A DNA stretch of 64,000 bases from Modestobacter muralis (GCF_010682105.1 NZ_JAAGWH010000022.1:1-64000), one strand, 5' to 3'. Counted from the stretch's first letter, positions 16,887 to 26,154 are shown. The notes: generated from the sequence alone by a model not told the origin. A program made the numbers and translations.

Positions 16887-18317
16887 GTGACGGCGACCGG
16901 ACAGCCCACCGGCCCGGTCGCCGCGGACCCCGTCCGGCTCGGCACGCCCGCCGGCCGCTGGGTGCTGCTGGCCACCGTGCTGGCCTCGGGGATGGCGATG
17001 CTCGACGCCACCGCCGTCACCGTCGCCCTGCCTGCGATCGGCGCCGAGCTGGGCTCCTCGCTGGCCGGGCTGCAGTGGACGCTGTCGGGCTACACGCTGG
17101 CCCTGGCCGCACTGGTCCTGCTCGGCGGTGCGCTCGGCGACCGGTACGGACGGCGCCGGGTGTTCCTCGTCGGGGTCGTGTGGTTCGCGGTCACCTCCCT
17201 GGCCTGCGGGCTGGCCCAGACCACCGGCCAGCTCGTCGGCGCGCGGGTGCTGCAGGGCGTCGGCGGAGCACTGCTCACCCCCGGCAGCCTGGCGATCATC
17301 CAGTCCGCGTTCCCGCACGCCGACCGGCCGCGGGCGATCGGCGCCTGGTCGGCCCTCGGCGGCATCTCCGGGCTGATCGGGCCCTTCCTGGCCGGCGCGC
17401 TCATCGACGCGGTCAGCTGGCGCTGGGTGTTCCTGCTCAACGCCCCGGTCGCGGTGGTCGTCGTGCTGGTCGCCGTCCGGCACGTGCCGGAGAGCCGGGA
17501 CACCGGCAGCACCGGCCGGTTCGACGTCCTCGGGGCGGTCACCGGCGCGCTGGCCCTGGCCGGGGTCACCTACGCCCTCATCGCCGCCGGGGACGGCCCC
17601 GGCTCCCCGCAGGTCTGGGTCTCGGCCGCCGTCGGCGTCGCGTCCGGGACGGCGTTCGTGCTGCGCGAGCGCTCCGCCGCCGCGCCGATGCTGCCCCCCG
17701 GCGTCTTCGCCGACCGCGAGTTCACCGGTGCCAACCTGAGCACGCTGCTGGTCTACGGCGGGCTCGGCGGCTACTCGTTCTTCCTGGTGCTGCAGCTGCA
17801 GACCGTGCTGGGCTACGGCGCGACCCAGGCCGGCGCGGCGATGCTCCCGGCGATCATCGTGATCACCCTGCTGTCGGCCCGCGGCGGTGCGCTGGCGGCG
17901 CGGGTCGGCGCCCGGCTGCCGATGGCCGTCGGCCCGCTGGTCGCCGCGGCCGGCGTGCTGTGGTTCGCGCGGATCGGCCCGGGCAGCTCGTACTGGGTCG
18001 ACGTGCTGCCCGGCTCGCTGCTCAACGGCCTGGGCATGTCCCTGGTCATCGCCCCGCTGACCGCCACCGTCCTCGACGCAGCACCCGACCACCTGGCCGG
18101 CGTGGCCAGCGGCGTCAACAACGCCGTCGCCCGCGCGGCGAACCTGCTGGCGGTCGCGGCGCTGCCGGTCGCCGTCGGGCTCAGCGGCGACGACTACGCC
18201 GACCCGACCGCGCTCACCGGTGGCTTCCGGGTCGCGATGGTGGTCTGCGCGGTGGTCATGGCGCTGGGCGGTCTCGTCGCCTGGCGCACCGTCCGGCGCG
18301 ACACCCTCCGCGTCTGA
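16887..18317 (+). CDS. MFS transporter, DHA2 type
   Basis: A 14-helix major facilitator exporter of 476 residues. Motif A is GGALGDRYGRRRVF between helices 2 and 3. The helix-1 signature is LDATAVTVALPAIGAEL, and motif C-like GGISGLIGPFLAGAL marks a drug:proton antiporter of the EmrB/QacA group. The substrate is unknown. It stands alone, divergent from the copper operon, with no regulator beside it. The GTG start lacks a ribosome site but fits a leaderless transcript. Confidence 0.9.
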   Translation: MTATGQPTGPVAADPVRLGTPAGRWVLLATVLASGMAMLDATAVTVALPAIGAELGSSLAGLQWTLSGYTLALAALVLLGGALGDRYGRRRVFLVGVVWFAVTSLACGLAQTTGQLVGARVLQGVGGALLTPGSLAIIQSAFPHADRPRAIGAWSALGGISGLIGPFLAGALIDAVSWRWVFLLNAPVAVVVVLVAVRHVPESRDTGSTGRFDVLGAVTGALALAGVTYALIAAGDGPGSPQVWVSAAVGVASGTAFVLRERSAAAPMLPPGVFADREFTGANLSTLLVYGGLGGYSFFLVLQLQTVLGYGATQAGAAMLPAIIVITLLSARGGALAARVGARLPMAVGPLVAAAGVLWFARIGPGSSYWVDVLPGSLLNGLGMSLVIAPLTATVLDAAPDHLAGVASGVNNAVARAANLLAVAALPVAVGLSGDDYADPTALTGGFRVAMVVCAVVMALGGLVAWRTVRRDTLRV

Positions 18318-18421
18318 CTCACCCCCGGCGCCCGCCCACGCTGTCGGCCCGCCGGGGGCGACACGCCGCGTACGTGACCGGGGCCACCCGGGGTGCTTCC
18401 ACACAATCCTCACCGAGATGG

Positions 18422-18434
18422 TAGGAATGCACCC
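18422..18434 (+). promoter_or_regulatory. Candidate -10 region for the leaderless cysteine leader
   Basis: TAGGAAT (18422-18428) stands 6 bases before the GTG of the leader peptide. That spacing fits transcription starting at the GTG, as reported for mycobacterial polycysteine leaders. Confidence 0.5.
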
Positions 18435-18542
18435 GTGTCGACGTCCGCGGTGCCTCCGCACCTGCTCCCGGGATCGTTCCTGGTGAGCCGCATCCACGTC
18501 GACCTGCTGCGCGTCTGCACCGCCTGCTGTCCCGGCTGCTGA
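18435..18542 (+). CDS. Cysteine-rich leader peptide (putative attenuator) of the TauE/SafE gene
   Basis: The ORF has 35 codons and ends HVDLLRVCTACCPGC, with four Cys codons in the last eight. It resembles the short actinobacterial leader peptides ending HVDLLRVC...C that precede sulfur genes. In mycobacteria, leaderless polycysteine ORFs act as cysteine-responsive attenuators (established for that group). When cysteine is scarce, ribosomes stall and the downstream gene is expressed. A shorter start at GTG 18483 gives 19 residues. The next gene starts 88 bases later, and the gap is rich in self-complementary CGCG runs. Regulation here is inferred. Confidence 0.7.
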   Translation: MSTSAVPPHLLPGSFLVSRIHVDLLRVCTACCPGC

Positions 18543-18630
18543 CCTCCCGCGCCTCGCGCGCCCTCCCTGTCAGCCCTGCGGTGCCCGCGTACTGACGCGC
18601 GCCCGCGCCCCCAGCTCCGGAGTCCCCCAC

Positions 18631-19629
18631 GTGAAGACCCTGATCGTGCTCGCCCTCGCCGGCCTCGGCGCCCAGCTCGTCGACGGCAGCCTGGGCATGG
18701 GCTACGGCGTCACCTCCACGACGCTGCTGCTCGCCCTGGGCACCAACCCGGCCGCCGCCTCGGCCACCGTCCACCTCGCCGAGATCGGCACCAACCTCGC
18801 CTCCGGCATCTCGCACTGGCGCTTCGGCAACGTCGACTGGAAGGTCGTCGGCCGGATCGGCGTCCCCGGCGCGATCGGCGCCTTCGCCGGCGCCACGGTG
18901 CTGTCCAACCTCTCCACCGAGGTCGCCGCCCCGGTCATGCAGCTGATCCTGCTGGCGCTGGGCATCTACCTGCTGGTCCGCTTCACGCTGCGCGGCATCG
19001 ACCGCCGCCACCTCGGCAAGCCGATGCGCACACGCTTCCTGGCCCCGCTCGGCCTGGCCGCCGGCTTCGTCGACGCCACCGGCGGTGGCGGCTGGGGCCC
19101 GGTGAGCACCCCGGCGATCCTGGCCAGCGGCCGGATGGAGCCCCGCAAGACCATCGGCTCGGTCGACACCTCCGAGGTGCTGGTCTCCCTCGCCGCCAGC
19201 CTGGGCTTCCTGTTCGCCCTCGGCAGCCAGGGCATCGACGTCGCGTGGGTGGCCGCCCTGCTCGTCGGCGGCCTGATCGCCGCCCCCGTCGCCGCGTGGC
19301 TCGTGCGGTTCGTCCCCCCGCGCCTGCTCGGCGCCAGCGTCGGCGGGATCATCATCCTGACCAACGCCCGCAGCCTGCTCAAGAGCGACTGGATCGACGC
19401 CGACACCGGCACCCGGTACGCCGTCTACGCGGTCATCTACCTGGTCTGGGCCGCCGCCCTGGTCTGGTCGTTCCGCGAGTACCGCAAGGACCGCGCGCAG
19501 GAGTCGGCCGCGGCGGTCACCGCAGCGGCCGAGCGCCGCGCCGAGGCCGAGCGGCTCGCCTCGCCGAACGAGGTCGCCACGGTGGACGAGACCGTCCCCG
19601 CCGGGCGGCCGAGCGCTCCGCAGAACTGA
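18631..19629 (+). CDS. TauE/SafE family sulfite/anion exporter
   Basis: The 332-residue membrane protein has about eight helices and the two repeated TauE/SafE signatures: QLVDGSLGMGYGVTSTTLLL near the start and AAGFVDATGGGGWGPVSTPA in the middle. Members export sulfite, sulfonates or related anions and keep sulfur intermediates from becoming toxic. It ends in a charged cytoplasmic tail (REYRKDRAQESA...AEAERLA). GTG 18631 follows CCGGAG by 9 bases. The cysteine leader upstream supports a sulfur role. A strong terminator follows. Confidence 0.9.
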   Translation: MKTLIVLALAGLGAQLVDGSLGMGYGVTSTTLLLALGTNPAAASATVHLAEIGTNLASGISHWRFGNVDWKVVGRIGVPGAIGAFAGATVLSNLSTEVAAPVMQLILLALGIYLLVRFTLRGIDRRHLGKPMRTRFLAPLGLAAGFVDATGGGGWGPVSTPAILASGRMEPRKTIGSVDTSEVLVSLAASLGFLFALGSQGIDVAWVAALLVGGLIAAPVAAWLVRFVPPRLLGASVGGIIILTNARSLLKSDWIDADTGTRYAVYAVIYLVWAAALVWSFREYRKDRAQESAAAVTAAAERRAEAERLASPNEVATVDETVPAGRPSAPQN

Positions 19630-19633
19630 GGAA

Positions 19634-19688
19634 GGACCTCCCCGCCCCCACCACTCGCACGCTCGCGGTGGGCCCCTGCAGGGAGGCC
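19634..19688. repeat. Intergenic palindrome with the GGGCCCCTGCA word
   Basis: GGACCTCCC pairs with GGGAGGCC at the outside, and CCCACC with GGTGGG inside. It contains GGGCCCCTGCA (19670-19680), identical to words at 11360-11370 and, on the other strand, 45867-45877. It probably acts as part of a terminator but recurs between unrelated genes. Confidence 0.55.
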
Positions 19689-19690
19689 GT

Positions 19691-19726
19691 GAGGGCCCCG
19701 TTCGGCGCGTGCCGGACGGGGCCCTC
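19691..19726 (+). terminator. Terminator after the TauE/SafE gene
   Basis: A 16-bp stem with one T-G wobble (GAGGGCCCCGT...ACGGGGCCCTC) and a GCGT loop lies between two rightward genes, so it should separate their transcription. Confidence 0.75.
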
Positions 19727-19744
19727 GTGCGTCCGGTCCGACTT

Positions 19745-19761
19745 CTTGCCATAGCGGCAAG
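19745..19761 (+). promoter_or_regulatory. Palindromic operator candidate upstream of the flavoprotein gene
   Basis: CTTGCC-ATAGC-GGCAAG is a perfect 6-bp inverted repeat about 87 bases before the flavoprotein start and just after the preceding terminator. It has the size of a dimeric regulator site, but no regulator gene is adjacent. Confidence 0.45.
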
Positions 19762-19847
19762 GATGTTTGTGCTCCTGGCACCACCGGTCGCATGCTCGGG
19801 ACCGGCGGCCGGACGGTCGGCCGCCGGCCGAGCAGAGGAGCGCGAGC

Positions 19848-20867
19848 ATGGACGAGCAGTACGACGTGGTGGTCGTCGGCGGTGGACCCGCGGGGCTGAG
19901 CGGCGCGCTCGCGCTGAGCCGGGCACGACGCTCGGTGCTGGTGGTCGACAGCGGTGCACCGCGCAACGCCCCGGCCGGGCAGGTGCACAACTACCTGGGC
20001 CGCGAGGGCACGCCCCCCGGTGAGCTGCTGGCGACCGGCCGGGCCGAGGTGGCCTCCTACGGCGGCGCGTTCCGGACCGGCGAGGTGCTGGGCGCCGACG
20101 TCGTCCCGGACGGGTTCGTGCTGCGGCTGGCCGGCGGCGGGCCGGTGCGCGCCCGGCGGCTGCTGGTCACGACCGGGCTCGTCGACGAGCTGCCCGCGGT
20201 GCCCGGGGTGCGCGAGCTGTGGGGCTCCGACGTCCTGCACTGCCCGTACTGCCACGGCTGGGAGGTGCGCGACCGGGCGATCGGGGTCCTGGCCACCAGC
20301 GCCATGGGCGTGCACCAGGCGCTGATGTGGCGGCAGTGGAGCGCCGACGTGACCCTCTTCCTGCACACCGGGCCCCAGCCCACCGACGAGCAGTGGGAGG
20401 AGCTCGCCGCCCGGGACGTCAGCGTGGTGGCCGGTGAGGTCGTCGAGCTGGAGACCACCGGCGACCGGCTCTCCGGGGTGCGGCTGGCCGACGGGCACGT
20501 GCTCTCCCGGGACGCCGTCGTGGTGGCCCCGCGGTTCAACGCCCGGTCCGCCGCCCTGACCTCCCTCGGCCTGGACGCGCAGCCGGTGCTCATGGGCTCC
20601 CACGCCATGGGCAGCGCCGTCCCGGCCGACCCGAACGGGGTCACCGCCGTCCCCGGGGTCTGGGTGGCCGGCAACGTCACCGACCTGGGCGCCCAGGTGA
20701 TCGGCGCGGCCGCCGCCGGCCTCAAGGCCGGCGCGATGATCAACTCCGACCTCATCACCGAGGACACCCGACTGGCGGTGGAGCGGCGGCGACGGACACC
20801 GTTCTCCCCGGCGTCGGAGCGGGGACTGTCCGAGCAGGTGCTGGGCGACCGGCGCCACGGGATCTGA
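19848..20867 (+). CDS. Thioredoxin-reductase-like NAD(P)/FAD oxidoreductase
   Basis: The 339-residue flavoprotein begins with the FAD dinucleotide motif VVVVGGGPAGLSGALALSRA. A redox-active CPYC (HCPYCHGWEVRD) is in the usual place for low-molecular-weight thioredoxin reductases, and a final FAD motif reads GVWVAGNVTDLGAQVIGAAAAG. The middle NADPH motif is weak (GVLATSAMGVHQA), so the electron donor is uncertain. ATG 19848 follows AGAGGAG by 7 bases. The methyltransferase gene starts 10 bases after its stop. The two activities occur as one fused protein in some actinobacteria, which suggests a joint role. Confidence 0.88.
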   Translation: MDEQYDVVVVGGGPAGLSGALALSRARRSVLVVDSGAPRNAPAGQVHNYLGREGTPPGELLATGRAEVASYGGAFRTGEVLGADVVPDGFVLRLAGGGPVRARRLLVTTGLVDELPAVPGVRELWGSDVLHCPYCHGWEVRDRAIGVLATSAMGVHQALMWRQWSADVTLFLHTGPQPTDEQWEELAARDVSVVAGEVVELETTGDRLSGVRLADGHVLSRDAVVVAPRFNARSAALTSLGLDAQPVLMGSHAMGSAVPADPNGVTAVPGVWVAGNVTDLGAQVIGAAAAGLKAGAMINSDLITEDTRLAVERRRRTPFSPASERGLSEQVLGDRRHGI

Positions 20868-20877
20868 GGAGACGGAC

Positions 20878-21519
20878 ATGACCGACCACCAGCACGAGCA
20901 CGAGCACGAGCAGCCCGCGAACACCGGCCTGGACCAGGCGTCGTGGGAGGACCGCTACCGGGACGCCCCGGCGCTGTGGAGCGGGCGGGTGAACCCGTCA
21001 CTGGTCGTTGAGACCGCCGACCTGTCCCCCGGCCGGGCACTGGACGTCGGCTGCGGCGAGGGCGGCGACGTCCTCTGGCTGGCCGGGCAGGGCTGGCAGG
21101 TGACCGGCCTGGACTGGTCCGCCGTCGCCCTGGAGCGGGCTGCGGGGCACGCAGCGGTCGCCGGCCTCACCGACCGGGTCCGGTGGGTGCAGGGCGACGT
21201 CGAGTCGTGGCAGCCACCGGTGGCGAGCTTCGACCTGGTGACCGCGCACTTCCTGCACCCGACGGCGGACCAGCAGTCGCCCCTGCTGGCCCGGCTCGCG
21301 ACTGCGGTCGCGCCGGGCGGGACGCTGCTGTGGGTCGGCCACGCGGTCCAGGAGGAGGCCGCGGCCCAGTGGGGCGCCAATCGCTTCGCCGCCGCCACCG
21401 ACCTGGCCGCCCACCTCGACCCGGCGGACTGGGAGGTCGTCGTCGCCGCCCAGCGGCCGCGACCGGAGGGCAGCGGCCACCACGTCGCCGACGAGGTGGT
21501 GCGCGCCCGCCGCCGCTGA
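20878..21519 (+). CDS. Class I SAM-dependent methyltransferase
   Basis: The 213-residue cytoplasmic enzyme carries the SAM-binding motif I ALDVGCGEGGDVLWLA, motif II VTGLDWSAVALERA, the motif VRWVQGDVESW and FDLVTAHFLH. It starts with a His/Glu-rich stretch (DHQHEHEHEHEQ) that may bind metal. It is cotranscribed with the flavoprotein before it (10-base gap, GAGGAGA ribosome site). The pair resembles fused oxidoreductase-methyltransferase proteins and tellurite/thiopurine-type detoxification methyltransferases, but the substrate is unknown. Confidence 0.85.
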   Translation: MTDHQHEHEHEQPANTGLDQASWEDRYRDAPALWSGRVNPSLVVETADLSPGRALDVGCGEGGDVLWLAGQGWQVTGLDWSAVALERAAGHAAVAGLTDRVRWVQGDVESWQPPVASFDLVTAHFLHPTADQQSPLLARLATAVAPGGTLLWVGHAVQEEAAAQWGANRFAAATDLAAHLDPADWEVVVAAQRPRPEGSGHHVADEVVRARRR

Positions 21520-21604
21520 GGTCAGGCCACCTGGCCGACCGTGGAGCCGCGTCGGGAGGCGGTTGCACGGTCGCCGAGGCGGCGGCACCACACCCGGCCC
21601 GGCG

Positions 21605-22093
21605 TCAGCCGGCGCGGATGCCGGTGATCGGGACGACGACCTCGGGGCGCGACCAGGAGCCGGCCGTGGCCAGCACCCGCTCCGGGGTGCCGGACTCCTC
21701 GCGCTGGCCGGCCGCCAGGCGCAGGGCGCGGACGCCGGTCAGCGCGTCGGCCTCCGGCGGCACCACGAGCAGGTCCAGCCGACGGTCACCGTCGACGGTG
21801 AGGGAGACCAGCGCGGGGTCCATGCTGCGGAAGGCCCCGGTGCGCACCGTGCGCCCGGAGACGGCGACCTTGCGCTCGATCGGCGTCCAGGCCTGCTCGG
21901 GGTAGGTGAACCGCTCGACGCGCACACCGAGGGTGTCCAGGGCAGCGACCAGCTCGGGCAGCTCGGCGGCGAGGTCGTGGCTGCGTGGCCACCAGGCGCC
22001 GTCGAAGGCCGCGTCGGACCCCGACCCCGCCTGCCGAAGGCGCACCCGCACGTCGATGCCGTTCCGGAAACCCGCTGCTCGCTGGACCGTCAT
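21605..22093 (-). CDS. DUF5994 family protein
   Basis: The 162-residue protein matches the actinobacterial DUF5994 pattern: FDGAWWPRSHDLAAELPELVAAL, then RVERFTYPEQAWTPIERKVAVSGR, TGAFRSMDPALVSL and LDLLVVPPEA. The family has no known function. ATG 22093 was chosen because DUF5994-like sequence begins soon after it; the long upstream extension is compositionally poor. A nine-codon frame (MSTRGWSGN) ends overlapping this ATG, which may help initiation. It stands alone, downstream of typA on the same strand. Confidence 0.75.
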   Translation of the reverse strand: MTVQRAAGFRNGIDVRVRLRQAGSGSDAAFDGAWWPRSHDLAAELPELVAALDTLGVRVERFTYPEQAWTPIERKVAVSGRTVRTGAFRSMDPALVSLTVDGDRRLDLLVVPPEADALTGVRALRLAAGQREESGTPERVLATAGSWSRPEVVVPITGIRAG

Positions 22094-22331
22094 CAGTTGC
22101 CCGACCACCCTCTCGTGCTCATCGCCTGAGGTGGTGCGGCCGACTGCTGCCGCGCACACCCCTCCCGACCGCACCGTAGGACGACGCGCCCGCCGCCCCG
22201 GTGCGCCACGAGGGAGCCGCCGCGCGTCAGGCGGCCACTCCGGCCGGTCATCACCGTACGTGTTCGACCGACAACAGTCGCCACACGGGCACCACCGATC
22301 TCGGCAGAAGTCGTCGGCGTGCCGGAACGAC

Positions 22332-22364
22332 GAACGCCGCCGCCCCGAGGGGACGACGGCGTTC
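22332..22364 (-). terminator. Terminator after typA
   Basis: GAACGCCG...CGGCGTTC with a CCCC/GGGG core forms a strong hairpin about 30 bases past the typA stop. Confidence 0.65.
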
Positions 22365-22391
22365 GGGATGCCCCGCGGACGGGGCGTCACA

Positions 22392-24281
22392 TCACAGCTT
22401 GGGCTTCTTGTTGCGGGTGCGACCGCGGACGGTCTGGTCCAGCTCCACCTTGCGGATCCGGACGGTGCCCGGGGTGACCTCGACGCACTCGTCCTCGGCG
22501 CAGAACTCCAGCGCCTGCTCGAGGTTCAGGATCTTCGGCGGCACGAGCCGCTCCAGCTCCTCGGAGGTCGCCTTGCGCATGTTGGTGAGCTTCTTCTCCT
22601 TGGTGATGTTCACGTCCATGTCGTCCGGACGGGAGTTCTCACCGATGATCATGCCCTCGTAGACCTCGGTGCCGGGCTCGACCATCATCTGACCGCGCTC
22701 CTGCAGAGAGAACATCGAGTAGGTCGTCGCCACGCCACTGCGGTCGGCGACCAGCGAGCCGGTCGGGCGGGCGCGCATGTCGCCCAGCCACGGCTCGTAG
22801 CCCTCGAGGGTGTGGTTCAGCACGCCGGTGCCGCGGGTCTCGGTCAGGAACTCGGTGCGGAACCCGATCAGGCCACGCGAGGGGCAGATGTACTCCATCC
22901 GCGCCCAGCCGGTGTCGTGGTGGACCAGGTTCTCCAGCCGGCCGCGACGGCTGGCCAGCGCCTGGGTGAGCGTGCCGACGTACTCGCCGGGGGTGTCGAT
23001 GGTGACCCGCTCGACCGGCTCGTGCAGCTTGCCGTCGATCTCCTTGGTGACCACCGTCGGGCGTCCGACGGTCAGCTCGAAGTCCTCACGGCGCAGCTGC
23101 TCGACCAGGATGGCCAGCGCCAGCTCGCCACGGCCCTGCATCTCCCAGGTGTCGGGACGCTCGGTGGGCAGCATGCGCACCGAGACGTTGCCGATCAGCT
23201 CCTGGTCGAGCCGGTTCTTGATCAGTCGGGCGGTGACCTTCTTGCCCGACTTGCCCGACAGCGGGCTGGTGTTGATGCCCATGGTGATCGAGATCGACGG
23301 CTCGTCGACGGTGATCGCCGGCAGCGGGCGGGGGTCGTTCGGGTCGGCGAGGGTGTCACCGATGCCGATGTCCGGGATGCCGGCGACGGCGACCAGGTCG
23401 CCGGGGCCCGCGCTCGCGGCCGTCGTGCGGTCCAGGCCCTCGGTGACGAGCAGCTCGGTGATCTTGACGCGCTCGATGGTGCCGTCGGCCTTGCACCAGG
23501 CGACCTGCTGGCCGTTCTTCATCTCACCGGAGTGGATGCGCAGCAGAGCGAGGCGGCCCAGGTACGGGGAGGCGTCGAGGTTGGTGACCTGCGCGCGCAG
23601 CGGCTCCTCGGCGTCGTAGACCGGCGCGGGGATGGTGTCCAGCAGCGTCTTGACCAGCGGGCCGAGGTCCGGGCTGTCGGGGACGGTGCCGTTCTCCGGC
23701 TTGTTCAGCGACGCCTGGCCGGTGCGGCCGTTGCAGTAGACGATCGGGAACTCGAGGGTCTCGGCGGGCAGGCCGGCGTCCTCGAGGAGCTCCATGAACA
23801 GCTCGTAGGTCTCGTCGACGACCTCTTCGATGCGGGCGTCCTGACGGTCGGTCTTGTTGACCGCGAGGATGACCGGCATCCCCTTCGCCAGCGCCTTGCG
23901 CAGCACGAAGCGGGTCTGCGGCAGCGGGCCCTCGGAGGCGTCGACGAGCAGGCAGACGCCGTCGACCATGGACAGCGCGCGCTCGACCTCGCCACCGAAG
24001 TCGGCGTGACCGGGGGTGTCGACGATGTTCACGATGACGGGGTTGCCCTCGTCGTCGTGCAGGTGGATCGCGGTGTTCTTGGCCAGGATGGTGATCCCGC
24101 GCTCGCGCTCGAGCTCACCGGAGTCCATGACCCGGTCCTGGGTGGAGTCGTTGTCGGTGCCCTCGCCCTTCGAGCGGCCCAGGGCACCGGCCTGGCGGAG
24201 CAGGGCGTCGACCAGGGTGGTCTTGCCGTGGTCGACGTGCGCGATGATCGCGACGTTTCGCAGGTCGTTGCGTGTGGGCAT
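22392..24281 (-). CDS. typA: Ribosome-associated GTPase TypA/BipA
   Basis: TypA is a translational GTPase related to EF-G and LepA that aids ribosome assembly and stress adaptation. The 629-residue protein has G1 [10 protein letters not shown]2 region ERERGITI, G3 [17 protein letters not shown]4 NKTDR, and the TypA-specific C-terminal half ([56 protein letters not shown]). The ATG of [13 protein letters not shown] is preferred over a GTG four codons upstream because homologues start there and GAGG lies about 10 bases before. It ends with a basic tail ([11 protein letters not shown]). Confidence 0.96.
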   Translation of the reverse strand: MPTRNDLRNVAIIAHVDHGKTTLVDALLRQAGALGRSKGEGTDNDSTQDRVMDSGELERERGITILAKNTAIHLHDDEGNPVIVNIVDTPGHADFGGEVERALSMVDGVCLLVDASEGPLPQTRFVLRKALAKGMPVILAVNKTDRQDARIEEVVDETYELFMELLEDAGLPAETLEFPIVYCNGRTGQASLNKPENGTVPDSPDLGPLVKTLLDTIPAPVYDAEEPLRAQVTNLDASPYLGRLALLRIHSGEMKNGQQVAWCKADGTIERVKITELLVTEGLDRTTAASAGPGDLVAVAGIPDIGIGDTLADPNDPRPLPAITVDEPSISITMGINTSPLSGKSGKKVTARLIKNRLDQELIGNVSVRMLPTERPDTWEMQGRGELALAILVEQLRREDFELTVGRPTVVTKEIDGKLHEPVERVTIDTPGEYVGTLTQALASRRGRLENLVHHDTGWARMEYICPSRGLIGFRTEFLTETRGTGVLNHTLEGYEPWLGDMRARPTGSLVADRSGVATTYSMFSLQERGQMMVEPGTEVYEGMIIGENSRPDDMDVNITKEKKLTNMRKATSEELERLVPPKILNLEQALEFCAEDECVEVTPGTVRIRKVELDQTVRGRTRNKKPKL

Positions 24282-24457
24282 GCGGAGAGGCACCTCAGGA
24301 GTTCAAGTGGGGGTCTGCGCGCTACGGCGCGCGACAGGAGTAACGGCGCGGAGCGCAGAGACCTTCCCATGGTAGGCGACGGCGGCCCCGCGAAGAACCT
24401 GCTGTGACCGGTCTGCCACTCCTGACGGACCTCGGACCCCGCGTCGGGCCCGAGGAC

Positions 24458-24796
24458 TCAGGTCGCCGGCCGGTCCACGACCACCCAGGACAGCGCCGCG
24501 ACGGCTGCGGTGACCAGCCCGACGGCCAGCCAGGCGGGCCAGTCCAGGCCCAGTGCGAGCACGTGCGCGAGGGCGAAGGCCGCGAGGTAGGCGACCGCCA
24601 GCGCAGCCGCGACCGCCGCCCCGCGGCGGGACCACCACAGCCAGCCGGCGACCAGCCCGCCGGCGGCCAGGACCACCCCGCCGAGCGCCCGGACCCCGGT
24701 CGCCTGGGCGACGCCGAAGCCGACGGCGAGGCCGATCGCGGCCGGGACGGCGGAGGGCAGGCGGCTGCGGACCCGGGTCAGGGTGGAGGTCGTCAT
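24458..24796 (-). CDS. Small four-helix membrane protein
   Basis: The 112-residue protein has a short N-terminal tail (MTTSTLTRVRSRLPS) and about four hydrophobic segments: AAIGLAVGFGVAQATG, LGGVVLAAGGLVAGWLWW, AVAAALAVAYLAAFALAHVLA and LAVGLVTAAVAALSWVVV. I recognise no family. It lies between the DUF4232-type gene and typA, all on the same strand. GGAGG precedes the ATG by about 5 bases. Possibly a housekeeping membrane protein; function unknown. Confidence 0.75.
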   Translation of the reverse strand: MTTSTLTRVRSRLPSAVPAAIGLAVGFGVAQATGVRALGGVVLAAGGLVAGWLWWSRRGAAVAAALAVAYLAAFALAHVLALGLDWPAWLAVGLVTAAVAALSWVVVDRPAT

Positions 24797-24822
24797 GACC
24801 CCCAGTCTCCCCCGCGGACGCC

Positions 24823-26154
24823 TCAGGTGGTCGGCGTCGCCCAGGGTGCGATCTGCCACGCACCGCCGTCGGCGATGTCGAAGGGGGCGGCGCCTCCGCC
24901 GCCCTCCACCGCGGCGGACACCAGCGTCGTCGAGGCGTCCAGGGCCACCGTCACCGCCTGCGGGGTCTCCTGGTCGGCCCACCCGCCGTAGCTGCGCCAG
25001 GTGAGCAGCGCCGACGCCGTCCCGCCCGGCGCGACCCCGACCCGCTGGAACTGCAGGGCACCGTCCTCGGGGGTCTCTCCCTCGCCCACCTGCAGGACGA
25101 GCGGCCGCCCGCCTTGCAGCAGGACGACGACCGGCACGCCCTCCAGCCAGCACGGCGCCGAACCGGTGTTGGTGGCGACGAGCGCCGCTGCCCGCAGCCC
25201 CATCGCCGCGTCGAACCCGCGGACGGTGAAGGCGAGGTCCTGCTGCGCACACGGGGCGTCGGCCACCACCGGCTCTGGCGTCGGGGTGGGCGTCGGCGTG
25301 GGCGTCGGGGTGGGCGTCGGGGTCGGGGTGGGGCGCGGCTTCGCCAGCGGAGCCGGCGACGCGGTCCCCCCGTCCGGTCGGTCGGGGAGGTACACCCCGG
25401 CCAGCAGGAGGGCACCGACGACCAGCAGGCCCACCCCACCGGCCACCGACGGCCAGGCCGGCGGCCGGCCGAGTTGATGCAGGGACCGCTGGGCCAGCAG
25501 GGCGAGGGCCACCGCGACCGCGTCGACCAGGGGCAGCGCGGTCAGAGCCCCGTCGCCGGAGGCGGCCCAGGTGGCCGTCACCGCCCCGGCACCCAGGCCG
25601 CTGACCGCCAGCGCGGCCAGCCACTCGTGCCCCGGCACCGCCGGGCCGGCCCGGAACAGCTGCCCCACCGCCCGGACGCCGACGGCCTGGGCGAGCCACG
25701 CCGCCGTAAGCCCGACGGCCAGCCCGTGCCACCCCCCGAGCGAGGCGAAGAAGAGCGGGACGGCGGCCGGGAAGGCGGCGAAGAAGACGACCAGGCCGGT
25801 GACGAGGGCCTGCAGGGGCGCCGGCAACGGTGGCGCGTCGGGAACGGGCCGCCGTCCGGGGAGCGTCCAGGCGAGCAGCACGGCCGCGAGCGCGACGACC
25901 GCCAGCCCCCCGCCGACCAGCCACCAGCCGCGCTGCAGGGCGGCCTCGACGTCGGCGGCCGTGCACTCCCCCATCAGCTGGCACAGGGGGTTGGAGTCCC
26001 CGGGGTCGGGCCGGTACCGGCCGGTGGACAGGACCCCTCCGCAGGCGACCAGCCCACCGAGCAGGCCCGTGCCCACGACGGCGTCACGCGCGGCGGTCAC
26101 CGGCGCAGGATGCCGCACGAATCCGTTCCGGAGTGGGAGGTCAGCTCCCCGCAC
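24823..26154 (-). CDS. Membrane protein with C-terminal DUF4232-like domain
   Basis: The 443-residue protein has about seven hydrophobic helices in its first 260 residues. A Pro-Thr spacer follows, made of about ten TP repeats encoded by near-perfect 6/12-base repeats (25265-25340). A C-terminal beta domain then begins CAQQDLAFTVRGFDAAMG and continues TNTGSAPCWLEGVPVV, the DUF4232 pattern with two Cys. That domain should lie outside the cell, tethered by the flexible spacer. The GTG at 26154 gives the longest frame; GTG 26118 is also possible. Function is unknown. Confidence 0.7.
   Translation of the reverse strand: MRGADLPLRNGFVRHPAPVTAARDAVVGTGLLGGLVACGGVLSTGRYRPDPGDSNPLCQLMGECTAADVEAALQRGWWLVGGGLAVVALAAVLLAWTLPGRRPVPDAPPLPAPLQALVTGLVVFFAAFPAAVPLFFASLGGWHGLAVGLTAAWLAQAVGVRAVGQLFRAGPAVPGHEWLAALAVSGLGAGAVTATWAASGDGALTALPLVDAVAVALALLAQRSLHQLGRPPAWPSVAGGVGLLVVGALLLAGVYLPDRPDGGTASPAPLAKPRPTPTPTPTPTPTPTPTPTPEPVVADAPCAQQDLAFTVRGFDAAMGLRAAALVATNTGSAPCWLEGVPVVVLLQGGRPLVLQVGEGETPEDGALQFQRVGVAPGGTASALLTWRSYGGWADQETPQAVTVALDASTTLVSAAVEGGGGAAPFDIADGGAWQIAPWATPTT

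Noticed and set aside
25265-25340. Minisatellite-like tandem repeat
   Set aside because: It is coding: the 6/12-base repeats specify a Thr-Pro spacer in the DUF4232-type protein, a common low-complexity linker.
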